Source: Terripilifer ovatus
GTDB taxonomy: Bacteria > Pseudomonadota > Alphaproteobacteria > Rhizobiales > Beijerinckiaceae
Length of the DNA stretch: 64,000 nt
Direction of reading: 5' to 3'
NCBI GenBank assembly: GCA_029222685.1
Contig: JARHVB010000024.1
Location: 1-64,000, forward strand
This document shows, one piece after another, positions 26,518-35,017 of the stretch. The first letter of the stretch is position 1. Each line of letters begins with the position of its first letter. Both the position numbers and the translations under genes were made by a program. A model generated the notes under the pieces. That model had not been told where the DNA came from. It worked only from the letters and a program-made list of their open reading frames with translations, and searched no databases.

Positions 26518-26872
26518 GCGACGGCCCAGTCCTGTCGAGCAAATCCGAACACCGGGCTGATACTCAAGATCTGAGCAGATGCGTGATACGAAATCGACTA
26601 CCGAAAGGTACGAGCTATTGGCGCCGATCGGCTAAGCAGACTTGACGCAGATCAATGCATCTAACGTCCAGGATAGCAAAAAAATTATCGTCTGTTGATT
26701 CAGTCAGAGAGGAATGTCACGTGATCACGAACGTCGCACCGGCAAGGCTGCGATATCGACGATGAAATAAAGGCTATCGTCGGCTCGGGCTTTTGCAGCT
26801 ACGCTTGGAAGCCATGACCAATCTGAGCGGCTACGGGCGTAGACTGGAGCCGACACTGAAGGAGTGCTGAAT
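26518..26872 (+). promoter_or_regulatory. 355-bp upstream region of the usp gene
   Basis: No gene seen. It contains the FNR/FixK-like box at 26642-26655. The usp ribosome-binding site GAAGGAG is at about 26858-26864. Confidence 0.45.
26642..26655. promoter_or_regulatory. FNR/FixK-like box
   Basis: TTGACGCAGATCAA fits the TTGAY-N4-RTCAA consensus of FNR/FixK regulators. It lies 217 bases before the usp start codon, far for direct activation unless the leader is long. Confidence 0.45.
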
Positions 26873-27676
26873 ATGACTAATTATCGTGACATAGTCGTTG
26901 ATGCTAGTCCGCGGGCCGACCTGCATCGAACGTTAGAATTTGCCCGTGACATGACTAAGATGTTTAGCGCCAAGTTGTCAGCAGCATCTTATGCTTGGCC
27001 GCGAACCTCGATCGGAGATGTTTTGGTTCATAATACATTCCGAGATCAAGAGCAGACCATACTGATGGAACGTGCGCTTAAAGCGAGCCGAAGCGTGTTT
27101 GATGAGGTGTTTGCAAAGAATGAGGAAACGGGCTGGCAATCCGGGATAGGCGAGCCGACCCTTGCGATGCAAGCGCGCCTCTTGACCGCAGACCTGCTGA
27201 TCACCGATTCGGCTGAGGAAGAAGCTTGTGTATTGGCGAACCCGGCTCACGTCGCCCTTGGCTCCGGGGCTCCGGTTCTTCGCTTGGGACGAGCGCCGCG
27301 AAACCCTGGCTTCTCAAACGTTGTGGTGGCGTGGAAAGACTCACCACACGCCTGCCGCGCTGTCCATGACGCCCTACCCATACTTAAGCGCGCGGACAGT
27401 GTCGCAGTCATCGGAGTTGGTGATGAGCTTGCAGCAGAACGGCTCGAGGCGGTTACGGCGCATCTGCAACTGCATGCGGTCAAGGCGCGTCCTTGGCATA
27501 TATCGGACACGACGGGGGACGTGTGTTTGAGTCTGCTTAAGGAAGCGCAGCACGAAGGCGCACAACTCATCGTTACAGGCGCCTATAGCCGTGGCCCATT
27601 GACTGAGCGCGTTCTTGGCGGGGTGACCGCAAGTATGCTCAAGAATGCAGAGATATCCTGGTTTATGTCCCATTGA
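26873..27676 (+). CDS. Universal stress protein (tandem UspA-type), 267 aa
   Basis: Usp proteins help cells survive starvation, hypoxia and oxidative stress. At 267 residues it has room for two Usp-like folds. The C-terminal half is the better match: NVVVAWKDSPHACRAVHDALPIL, then VIGVG, and near the end EGAQLIVTGAYSRGPLTERVLGGVTASML, the G-x(2)-G-x(9)-G-type nucleotide motif of UspA. The N-terminal half is more diverged. ATG at 26873 follows GAAGGAG. The gene is somewhat lower in GC than its neighbours and flanked by a 45-bp direct repeat, suggesting separate acquisition. Confidence 0.85.
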   Translation: MTNYRDIVVDASPRADLHRTLEFARDMTKMFSAKLSAASYAWPRTSIGDVLVHNTFRDQEQTILMERALKASRSVFDEVFAKNEETGWQSGIGEPTLAMQARLLTADLLITDSAEEEACVLANPAHVALGSGAPVLRLGRAPRNPGFSNVVVAWKDSPHACRAVHDALPILKRADSVAVIGVGDELAAERLEAVTAHLQLHAVKARPWHISDTTGDVCLSLLKEAQHEGAQLIVTGAYSRGPLTERVLGGVTASMLKNAEISWFMSH

Positions 27677-27689
27677 GGTCTATTAGGGC

Positions 27690-27735
27690 GGCGGCAGCAC
27701 CACGCATGTAGCTTATCTAATTCTTGTATCCGGCC
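27690..27735. repeat. 45-bp direct repeat, copy 2 (right of usp)
   Basis: Partner of 26473-26517, in the same orientation, starting 13 bases after the usp stop codon. Confidence 0.8.
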
Positions 27736-27903
27736 CATGCTTCCACGGATGCGTAACGGTTGCAGAGATCAGACTATGGCGCCACCCGGGAGAGCCTGCG
27801 TCTTAAAGCAAGAGCGGCGGTAATCAACACACGTGCTCCGCACGTGCGTGCGGCGGCAATGTCAGGCCGCCGTAGAGATGGTCGCTCACAGTGTGGATTG
27901 ACA

Positions 27904-29106
27904 ATGAATTCGTCAGCGATTGGGCCAGCGGGCACGCATCTTTCCCTGAGACGCTCGCTTACGCTTTTAACGTTGCTCTTCTATGGACTCGCGGTTATCG
28001 TCGGGGCTGGAATCTATGTCGCAATTGCGTCGGTTATCGACCGGGCTGGCGATGCGACGCCACTCTCTTTTTTGCTTGCAGGAATAGTTGCCGGACTAAC
28101 CGGCCTTTGCTACGCGGAACTCGCAAGCCGGTTCCCCGAGGCGTCGGGCGCGGCAGCCTACGTCATGCACGGCTTCGGCTCCAACCGACTGGCGCAGTTG
28201 ACGGCGCTGGCGTTGACGGTCGCGATTGCAATTGCAGCGGCCTCAATCGCAAGCGGCTCCGTTTCCTATCTTTCCAAGCTCATCGGGTTGTCTGCCACGG
28301 CGTTGACCACGCTGCTGGTGGTAGGCTTCACGATGCTCGCGATGCTCGGTGTGCGGGAAAGCGCCAGCCTGTCCGCTGCGATCGGCGTGCTCGAAATTCT
28401 GGGCATCGCCGTAGCCACGTGGGTGGGATTTCTGACCGCGCCCGACTTGAATGTCGAAGGTATGCTGCCATCCAGCGTTGCCGGATGGCAGGGTGTCGTC
28501 GGGGGCTCTTTCATCGCGTTCTTTGCCTTCATCGGATTCGAAAGCCTGGTCAACATGGCCGAAGAGGCCAAAGAACCGCGCCGCACGATTCCATATGCGA
28601 TCGTCGGTGCGATTGTCGTCAGTACGCTGCTCTATATCGCTGTGTCTGCAGCACTTGTCCTCGCAGATCGCGGTGGTGAAAGTCCATTGATCGGCCTGTT
28701 CCAGGGATCGCACGCATCGCTTTTTGCAGCGGTTGGGTCGCTCGCCATAGCCAACGGCGTCCTGGTCGAGATTATGATGCTGGCCCGCCTATTCTATGGT
28801 ATGGCGCGTCGGCGCCAGCTTCCTGCGTTTCTTGAGCAGGTCAATCCGCGAACCCGCACGCCGATCGTGGCCACCGCGCTGGCCGGCGCCATCGTGCTGG
28901 CTGCATCTGTGTTGATCCCGTTCAAACAGCTAGTCGGCTTTGCCAACACGCTGACGCTTGGCATTTTCGTGCTCGTCGATCTGGCGCTTTGGCGCATTCA
29001 GAACACTCGACCTACTGGCGAACGCGCTTTTGCCGTTGCTCGCTGGGTTCCGCCAGTCGCGGCAGCTTCGGCTGTAGCCCTGATCTTCGCAAACCTTTTT
29101 GCATAA
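27904..29106 (+). CDS. APC-family amino-acid permease, 400 aa
   Basis: A hydrophobic protein with about twelve predicted membrane segments. The first carries the APC-superfamily motif VIVGAGIYVAIA (unwound TM1 with the Gly-x-Gly-type binding stretch), and TM6 carries SFIAFFAFIGFESLVNMAEEAKEPRRTIP, the classic APC signature with the GFE and following acidic-basic loop. The length of 400 is slightly short. The start at 27904 is chosen because the upstream extension is Arg-rich and lies over the direct repeat. The substrate cannot be told; the gene stands alone. Confidence 0.85.
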   Translation: MNSSAIGPAGTHLSLRRSLTLLTLLFYGLAVIVGAGIYVAIASVIDRAGDATPLSFLLAGIVAGLTGLCYAELASRFPEASGAAAYVMHGFGSNRLAQLTALALTVAIAIAAASIASGSVSYLSKLIGLSATALTTLLVVGFTMLAMLGVRESASLSAAIGVLEILGIAVATWVGFLTAPDLNVEGMLPSSVAGWQGVVGGSFIAFFAFIGFESLVNMAEEAKEPRRTIPYAIVGAIVVSTLLYIAVSAALVLADRGGESPLIGLFQGSHASLFAAVGSLAIANGVLVEIMMLARLFYGMARRRQLPAFLEQVNPRTRTPIVATALAGAIVLAASVLIPFKQLVGFANTLTLGIFVLVDLALWRIQNTRPTGERAFAVARWVPPVAAASAVALIFANLFA

Positions 29107-29149
29107 AGAGAAGCGGACAGGTCGATAACGAGGGAGCTCAAAATACCAA

Positions 29150-29431
29150 AATGGAGGCTGCCATTTTTGGTTCAGCCGTTGCATGATCTCAGCAAGCACC
29201 GCGTCTTCGCCGCAGTGCAGATGCGTCGTGCCCGATCCATCGATGACAATGCCCACGTGCGGATCTGCTGCGGTGATCGACGCATATCGCAGGTCCCAAA
29301 GCGCAAGGCGATTGAGCGCGTCCGCTTCGGGTTCTGCATTGTGGATGATCAACTCCTTTACCAGCGCCGCCACCGGCGCGGCGGTATCGGTCGCCAACAC
29401 TGCACGGCATTGGCCATTGCGGTCGACCACG
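29150..29431 (-). pseudogene. Relic of an ImuB-like Y-family polymerase gene
   Basis: On the minus strand the frame reads VVDRNGQCRAVLATDTA, then KELIIHNAEPEADALNRLALWDLRYASITAADP and VGIVIDGSGTTHLHCGEDAVLAEIMQRL. This follows the N-terminal part of ImuB (DNA polymerase Y family), including the AADP..GI.ID..G..HLHGGE block. About 20 residues seem deleted between DTA and KEL, and the gene breaks off after QRL near the APC 3' end. No start codon or catalytic remainder is seen. Confidence 0.6.
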
Positions 29432-29968
29432 ATGAGCGATCACTCACGCGGTGGCGCCTATGTGCGACCGGCCGTCCGGCGCGAGTCTGGTACGAAGCCG
29501 GCGCTCGATCCGAATCATTTCGCGACGACCGACCTTGCGTAGCGGACGACGTGGAGAATCTCGCCCTTGCCGGCGTCACAACGATCTGCCGAAAGCACCC
29601 TTTGGGACAAGGTCGTCATCGCGCACGGCCTGCGCCGAGGTTTGAACGTCGCGGTGAACGGCGGCAAGAGGGTCAGCGCGTGTCATTGGTAATCCTAGCA
29701 AGTCTTCCCGGCTTTCATTCTGGACTGCAAGCGTCGATGGATCATTACTGATGCGACGCGCGTTCCGTAATTCGCCTGGAGAAGCGGGAATACCGCAATG
29801 GATAAAAGAGAGTGACGGTCTGCCGGCCGAGATCGAGCGCCCGGAGAACTCGGTCGCAAACGAGTGTCAAAACCGCTATACGATTGACGGGCGATGTGCC
29901 AATCGCGAACGGCGAATCTTGTCCGATTTGCCGGTGCTGAGTTTAGGACGAACTACTGCGGCATCTTG
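29432..29968. other. 537-bp gene-free stretch
   Basis: Open frames exist but none has a ribosome-binding site or a recognisable protein. It probably belongs to the decayed zone with the ImuB relic. Confidence 0.4.
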
Positions 29969-30292
29969 TCAACCGGATCTTTCGACGCCGGTGGGTTTTG
30001 ACATGACCTCGGCGCAGCAAGATCGCCACTCATCCCAGGCCGCCTTCGTGTCGGCAAAGGCCGCCGTGCGTTTTTGTACAAAATCATCAAAGAGGCCCGA
30101 AACCGTCTCGCTCTTTAGCGTTGGTATTGTGCCGGGTGTCAGGCCCTTAAATTGATCGGCAAACGCGCTCGTGAACCGGCCGCCCATCCGGACGTGCTCT
30201 TCCCAATTAGAGTAGCCTATATCAGCAAGCTTCCGCACCAACTGTGTGTTGGCATGCGAAATGCCGATCATCTGCTCCAACGGATAAGTCAT
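29969..30292 (-). CDS. Phasin-family-like protein, 107 aa
   Basis: Phasins coat polyhydroxyalkanoate granules. This protein is all-helical and amphipathic (YPLEQMIGISHANTQLVRKLADIGYSNWEEHVRMGGRFTSAFADQFK, then DFVQKRTAAFADTKAAWDEW), with the alternating pattern of the phasin fold. It is short for a phasin but divergently placed next to PHA synthase, which strengthens the call. ATG at 30292 follows GAGGAGG. An FNR/FixK-like box sits 75 bases upstream. A general TIGR01841/Phasin_2-type helical protein is the alternative. Confidence 0.65.
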   Translation of the reverse strand: MTYPLEQMIGISHANTQLVRKLADIGYSNWEEHVRMGGRFTSAFADQFKGLTPGTIPTLKSETVSGLFDDFVQKRTAAFADTKAAWDEWRSCCAEVMSKPTGVERSG

Positions 30293-30622
30293 TGGCAGCC
30301 TCCTCTTCTGAGACACATGTCAAACCAGCGTCTATTACTCTGTTAATCCAAAATGGACCAGTCGACATTGAGCGAGATCAAGCCAACCCGCTTATCGTGC
30401 TCTTGTTGTGTTGTCCTCGAGCGGCAGGCTAACCGCATTCGGAAGGTGCACGAACCAGAATGATTCGTAGGACAGATTCTAGATGGTATTATGACAAATC
30501 GTCTTTTGTCTCTGCGCTAATGCCAAGGTCGAGGCACGCTGCTCTCGGTTGCCGCTGCCCCCGATTTGCGTCGATCTCTATATTCTCTGGCTCAGCTTGT
30601 AGAATTGTAAGGAAGAACACGA
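30293..30622. promoter_or_regulatory. 330-bp divergent promoter region, phasin / phaC
   Basis: Holds promoters for both directions and the dyad at 30368-30381. phaC has GGAAG at about 30611-30615 as ribosome-binding site. Confidence 0.5.
30368..30381. promoter_or_regulatory. FNR/FixK-like box
   Basis: TTGAGCGAGATCAA; read on the minus strand it is TTGATCTCGCTCAA, identical to the box at 41516-41529. Its centre is about 82 bases from the phasin start codon, so a start of transcription about 41 bases downstream would leave a 40-base leader, the usual geometry for FNR-type activation. Confidence 0.55.
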
Positions 30623-32380
30623 ATGCCGGAGATCAACCCACAGACGCGGCCCGATCCGTTGGACGGATTGTCAGAGATGCTGGATCGGGCGGCGGCAGCG
30701 GTCCTCGCGCAAACGACCTTCGGGCTTTCTCCCGCGACATTGGCGCAGGCTTTCTCCGACTGGGGCCTGCATCTCGCCGCTTCGCCGGGCAAGCAGTTGC
30801 AGCTCGGCGCGAAAGCAATGCGCAAATGCCTCCGTTTGGCCGACTACGCCGCGCGGAGCGCGACGAAGAAGGACGCCGAGCGTGCGATCGAGCCGCTGCC
30901 GCAAGACCGCCGCTTTGCCGACGCGGCCTGGACCGCACCGCCGTTCAATCTCATCTCGCAAGCCTTCTTGCTGAACCAGCAATTCTGGCACGCGGCGACG
31001 ACCGGTGTCGCGGGCGTTACCAAACATCATGAGGACATGGTGGCGTTCACCGTGCGGCAATGGCTGGACATGGCGGCGCCCACAAACTTTCTCGCCACCA
31101 ATCCGGTCCTCCAGCGGCGCATCCTGGAGACAGGCGGGCAATGCTTGATCGACGGGATGCGTAACTTCATGGAGGACATGGGGCGGCTGGTCCGCGATCA
31201 GCCGCCGATTGGAACGGAAGCATTTCGGGTCGGAGAAACCGTCGCAACGGCCAAGGGCAAAGTCGTCTACCGCAACCGTCTGATGGAACTGATCCAGTAT
31301 GGGCCGACGACCGATACGGTCCGGCCTGAGCCGGTGCTGATCGTCCCGGCCTGGATCATGAAATACTACATCCTCGACCTTTCGCCCGCGAACTCGCTGG
31401 TCAACTGGCTAACCGCACAGGGTTTCACGGTCTTCATGATCTCGTGGCGCAATCCGGGCAGCGCCGACCGCGACCTCGACATGGAGGACTATCGCCGGCT
31501 CGGGCCGATGGCCGCGCTCGACGCCATCGGCGCGATCACCGGTACCGCGTCCATCCATTCGGTGGGCTATTGCCTGGGTGGGACGCTGCTATCGATCGCC
31601 GCCGCGGCGATGGCGCGCGATGGTGACGATCGGCTCGCCAGCGTGACCCTGCTCGCCGCCCAGACCGAATTCTGTGAACCCGGCGAGTTGGGCCTGTTCA
31701 TCGATCAGGGACAATTGAACCTCCTGGAAAGCATGATGTGGAGCCGGGGCTATCTGGACAGCAACCAGATGGGCGGCGCGTTCCAGATCCTGCGCTCCAA
31801 CGATCTCGTCTGGTCGCGCGTGCTCACCACCTATCTGATGGGCGAGCGGGAGCCGATGACCGACCTGATGGCCTGGAACGCCGACGGCACGCGGATGCCC
31901 TATGCGATGCACAGCCAGTATCTGCGGCAACTGTTCCTCGAGGACGATCTGGCTGAGGGCCGCTACAAGGTCGACGGGCGCGTGATAAGCCTCTCCGCGA
32001 TGCGCAAGCCGATGTTCGTCGTTGGCACGGAACGCGATCACGTCGCGCCCTGGCGATCGGTCCACAAGATCCATCGCCTGACCTGTGGCGAAATCGAGTT
32101 CGTGTTGACCAGCGGCGGCCACAACGCCGGCATCGTGTCGGAGCCGGGCCGGCCGCGGCGTTCCTACCGCCTGCTTCGCCGCGAAGCGGACGGGCCGGCG
32201 CTCGATCCCGATGAATGGCTCGTCAGGGCGCAACGCTTCGAAGGAAGCTGGTGGCCGGCCTGGGGCGACTGGCTCAAGCGTCATTCCGGCGCCGCCGTAG
32301 CGCCGCCGCCGATGGGCGCGCCCGACAAGAACCATCCGATCATCGCCGACGCGCCCGGCCTCTATGTGCTGGAGCGTTGA
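30623..32380 (+). CDS. phaC: Poly(3-hydroxyalkanoate) synthase, class I-like, 585 aa
   Basis: Polymerises (R)-3-hydroxyacyl-CoA on the granule surface. The lipase-like box GYCLGG carries the nucleophile Cys317. The rest of the triad is Asp472 in GTERDHVAPW and His500 in SGGHNAGI. The N-terminal domain (PhaC_N) spans about residues 95-270 with FNLISQAFLLNQQFW. The length matches class I synthases (about 590), and no phaE partner is present. It is first in a tight phaC-Pta-ackA run (3-bp gap to the next gene). Confidence 0.93.
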   Translation: MPEINPQTRPDPLDGLSEMLDRAAAAVLAQTTFGLSPATLAQAFSDWGLHLAASPGKQLQLGAKAMRKCLRLADYAARSATKKDAERAIEPLPQDRRFADAAWTAPPFNLISQAFLLNQQFWHAATTGVAGVTKHHEDMVAFTVRQWLDMAAPTNFLATNPVLQRRILETGGQCLIDGMRNFMEDMGRLVRDQPPIGTEAFRVGETVATAKGKVVYRNRLMELIQYGPTTDTVRPEPVLIVPAWIMKYYILDLSPANSLVNWLTAQGFTVFMISWRNPGSADRDLDMEDYRRLGPMAALDAIGAITGTASIHSVGYCLGGTLLSIAAAAMARDGDDRLASVTLLAAQTEFCEPGELGLFIDQGQLNLLESMMWSRGYLDSNQMGGAFQILRSNDLVWSRVLTTYLMGEREPMTDLMAWNADGTRMPYAMHSQYLRQLFLEDDLAEGRYKVDGRVISLSAMRKPMFVVGTERDHVAPWRSVHKIHRLTCGEIEFVLTSGGHNAGIVSEPGRPRRSYRLLRREADGPALDPDEWLVRAQRFEGSWWPAWGDWLKRHSGAAVAPPPMGAPDKNHPIIADAPGLYVLER

Positions 32381-32383
32381 GCG

Positions 32384-33802
32384 ATGGCCGATGATGGGAT
32401 GATCGAGAACCGGACATTCGATGAAATCCGGGTCGGCGACACAGCCAGCATGACCCGGACGCTCCGCGAGGAGGATATCAAGCTGTTCGCGCTCGTCTCC
32501 GGCGATGTCAATCCGGCCCATCTCGACGCCGACTTCGCGGCGACTGACATATTCCGCCGCGTGATCGCCCATGGCATGTGGGGCGGCGGCCTGATATCCG
32601 CGGTGCTCGGCACCGAACTGCCGGGGGCTGGCGCTGTCTATCTCAGCCAGTCGCTGCGCTTCATCCGGCCGGTGGGCTTGGGAGACGCGATCACCGCGAG
32701 CGTGACCGTGGCCGAGAAACGGGCCGAGCAAAGCGTCATCGTGTTGGACTGCCGCTGCGTCAACCAGAACGGCGACGAAGTGATCTCCGGGCGCGCGGAG
32801 GTGAGGGCGCCGAAGGACAAGGTGCGTCGTCCCCGCATCGTGCTGCCGGATGTCCATCTGGCCGAGCATCGTGGCTATCGCCTTCTGATGGAGAAGACGA
32901 CGGGGGGCGAAGCGGTGGTGACCGCCGTCGCGCACCCGTGCAGCGCCGCGGCCATCACGGCTGCGGTGGAGGCGGCGGAGGCCGGCCTGATCACGCCGAT
33001 CCTGGTCGGGCCTGACGCGAAGATCAGGAAGGCTGCGGAAGAGGCCGGCAAAGACATCGCTGCGCTGCGCATCGTGCTGGCAGCCCACAGCCACGACGCG
33101 GCGGAGAAGGCGGTCGCGCTGGTGCGCGCCGGCGAAGCACGGCTGCTGATGAAGGGATCGCTTCATACCGATGAGCTGATGGGCGCGGTGATCGCTACCG
33201 CCACCGGTCTTCGCACCGAACGCAGGATCAGTCATGCCTATGTGATGGACGTGCCGGACCATCCGGTATCGCTTATCATCACCGACGCCGCGATCAACAT
33301 CGCTCCGACGCTGGAGGAAAAGGCCGACATCATTCGAAACGCCATCGACCTTGCCCATGTGCTCGGCGTGGAGGAGCCGAAAGTGGCCATTCTCTCCGCC
33401 GTCGAGACCATCAATCCAGCGATGGAGTCGACCCTGGACGCAGCCGCGCTCTGCAAGATGGCGGATCGCGGGCAGATCACCGGTGGCATTCTCGATGGCC
33501 CGCTCGCCTTCGACAACGCGATCAGCGCGGCAGCCGCAAAGGAGAAGGGTATCGTCTCTCCCGTCGCCGGCCGGGCCGACATTCTTGTCGTGCCTAATCT
33601 CGAGGCTGGGAACATGCTCGCGAAGCAGCTGACCTTTCTCGGCGATGCGGATGCTGCCGGCATTGTGCTGGGGGCGCGGGTCCCCATCATCCTCACCAGC
33701 CGCGCCGACAGCCTGCGTACGCGTCTGGCCTCCTGCGCGGTCGCCGTGCTGATGGCGCGCACGGCGACCAAGGCGGCCCCAGGATTGCCGGCCAGCGCAT
33801 GA
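32384..33802 (+). CDS. MaoC-like hydratase / phosphate acyltransferase fusion, 472 aa
   Basis: Two domains. Residues 5-150 are a MaoC/hot-dog enoyl-CoA hydratase (FDEIRVGDTASMTRTL; DVNPAHLDADFAATDIFRRVIAHGMW, holding the Asp/His pair of (R)-hydratases). Residues 165-472 are a phosphate acetyl/butyryltransferase (GDA-type LLMKGSLHTDELMGAV, then SHAYVMDVP, and the C-terminal VPNLEAGNMLAKQL). The family is annotated as bifunctional enoyl-CoA hydratase/phosphate acetyltransferase. The hydratase would make (R)-3-hydroxyacyl-CoA for PhaC; the transferase swaps CoA and phosphate with acyl-P for AckA. Overlaps ackA by ATGA. Confidence 0.9.
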   Translation: MADDGMIENRTFDEIRVGDTASMTRTLREEDIKLFALVSGDVNPAHLDADFAATDIFRRVIAHGMWGGGLISAVLGTELPGAGAVYLSQSLRFIRPVGLGDAITASVTVAEKRAEQSVIVLDCRCVNQNGDEVISGRAEVRAPKDKVRRPRIVLPDVHLAEHRGYRLLMEKTTGGEAVVTAVAHPCSAAAITAAVEAAEAGLITPILVGPDAKIRKAAEEAGKDIAALRIVLAAHSHDAAEKAVALVRAGEARLLMKGSLHTDELMGAVIATATGLRTERRISHAYVMDVPDHPVSLIITDAAINIAPTLEEKADIIRNAIDLAHVLGVEEPKVAILSAVETINPAMESTLDAAALCKMADRGQITGGILDGPLAFDNAISAAAAKEKGIVSPVAGRADILVVPNLEAGNMLAKQLTFLGDADAAGIVLGARVPIILTSRADSLRTRLASCAVAVLMARTATKAAPGLPASA

Positions 33803-34989
33803 AAGCCATCATCAGTCTCAATTCCGGCTCATCGAGCATCAAGTTTGCACTGTTCACGCTCGACGGAGCCAACAACCCCGCGCTGTCGGCCGGCGGCAAG
33901 GTCGAGCGAATCGGCATCGCGCCCAGCCTCCGGGTTCGCTCGGCCGACGGCGATATCCTGCTGGAGCGTGTCTGGCCGGACGGCGCATCGCTGACCCACG
34001 CCGAACTGCTCAAGGACATCTCCGCCTGGGCGGCGGAACATCTGGGCGACCGCGAGGTGATCGCGATTGGCCACCGTGTCGTGCACGGCGGGACCGAGTT
34101 CGCCGCACCGCGTCTCGTCGACGACGCAGTCCTTGATGCACTGGAAAAGCTCAACCCGCTCGCGCCGCTGCACCAGCCGCACAATCTCGCCGCCATCCGG
34201 GCGATCGCACAGCTCCGGCCGAAATTGCTGCAGGTGGCGTGCTTCGATACAGCGTTCCACCACGACAAGCCGGCGGTCGCCGCGCGCTTGCCCCTCCCGC
34301 GCGCTTTCCATGAGCAGGGCGTCCGGCGGTACGGATTCCATGGTCTGTCCTACGAGTATATCGCCCGGCGTCTGAGTGAGATCGATCCCGTGCTTGCTGC
34401 CGGCCGGGTGATCGCGGCGCATCTCGGCAATGGCGCCAGCCTGTGCGCCATGCACGCCGGCAAAAGCATCGACTCCACCATGGGCTTCACCGCGCTCGAC
34501 GGACTGATGATGGGAACACGCTGTGGCGCCATCGATCCCGGCGTTGTGCTTCATTTGCAGACGCAGCTCGGAATGTCTCCGGCGGATATCGAGGATCTCC
34601 TCTACCGGAAGTCGGGGCTGCTGGGCGTGTCTGGAATCTCCAGTGACATGCGCACATTATCGGCTAGTGGCGGCCCCGAGGCCGAGGAAGCGATCGAACT
34701 TTTCTGCTGGAGGGCAGCGCGTGAGGCGGGCGGCCTCATCGCCTCGCTCAGCGGACTCGACGCCTTCGTGTTCACCGCCGGCATCGGCGAGAACCACGCC
34801 GATGTGCGCCACCGGATCTGCGGCCGGCTCGCTTGGGCTGGCCTTCGGATCGACGAGGCGACCAATCGCGACAGCGCTCTGCGGATATCGACGCCCGACA
34901 GCCCCGTAGCAATCCTCGTCATACCCACCGATGAAGAGCGCATGATCGCCCTTCACACACTCCAGGTCATTAGGAAAGATCCTTCATGA
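33799..34989 (+). CDS. ackA: Acetate kinase, 396 aa
   Basis: Converts acetyl phosphate and ADP to acetate and ATP. N-terminal SLNSGSSSIKFALF is the ASKHA phosphate-1 motif. IGHRVVHGG, CFDTAFH and RYGFHGLSYEYIA carry the substrate Arg and His residues. HLGNGASLCAM is the phosphate-2 motif, MGTRCGAIDPG is present, and FTAGIGENHADVR is the adenosine motif. All catalytic segments are intact and the length is normal. The preceding fused transferase and the later phosphoketolase supply likely sources of its acyl-phosphate substrate. Butyrate kinase is less likely by motif. Confidence 0.95.
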   Translation: MKAIISLNSGSSSIKFALFTLDGANNPALSAGGKVERIGIAPSLRVRSADGDILLERVWPDGASLTHAELLKDISAWAAEHLGDREVIAIGHRVVHGGTEFAAPRLVDDAVLDALEKLNPLAPLHQPHNLAAIRAIAQLRPKLLQVACFDTAFHHDKPAVAARLPLPRAFHEQGVRRYGFHGLSYEYIARRLSEIDPVLAAGRVIAAHLGNGASLCAMHAGKSIDSTMGFTALDGLMMGTRCGAIDPGVVLHLQTQLGMSPADIEDLLYRKSGLLGVSGISSDMRTLSASGGPEAEEAIELFCWRAAREAGGLIASLSGLDAFVFTAGIGENHADVRHRICGRLAWAGLRIDEATNRDSALRISTPDSPVAILVIPTDEERMIALHTLQVIRKDPS

Positions 34990-35017
34990 GGCCGTTCACC
35001 GATCAGGCCAGGAAGAA

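Noticed and set aside
29167-29751. 194-codon plus-strand frame after the APC permease
   Set aside because: Its sequence is the antisense of the ImuB-like relic and has no start signal.
31589-33358. Minus-strand open frame of 589 codons across phaC and the MaoC/Pta gene
   Set aside because: Spans the junction of two well-supported plus-strand genes, His/Arg/Asp-rich shadow composition, no start signal.
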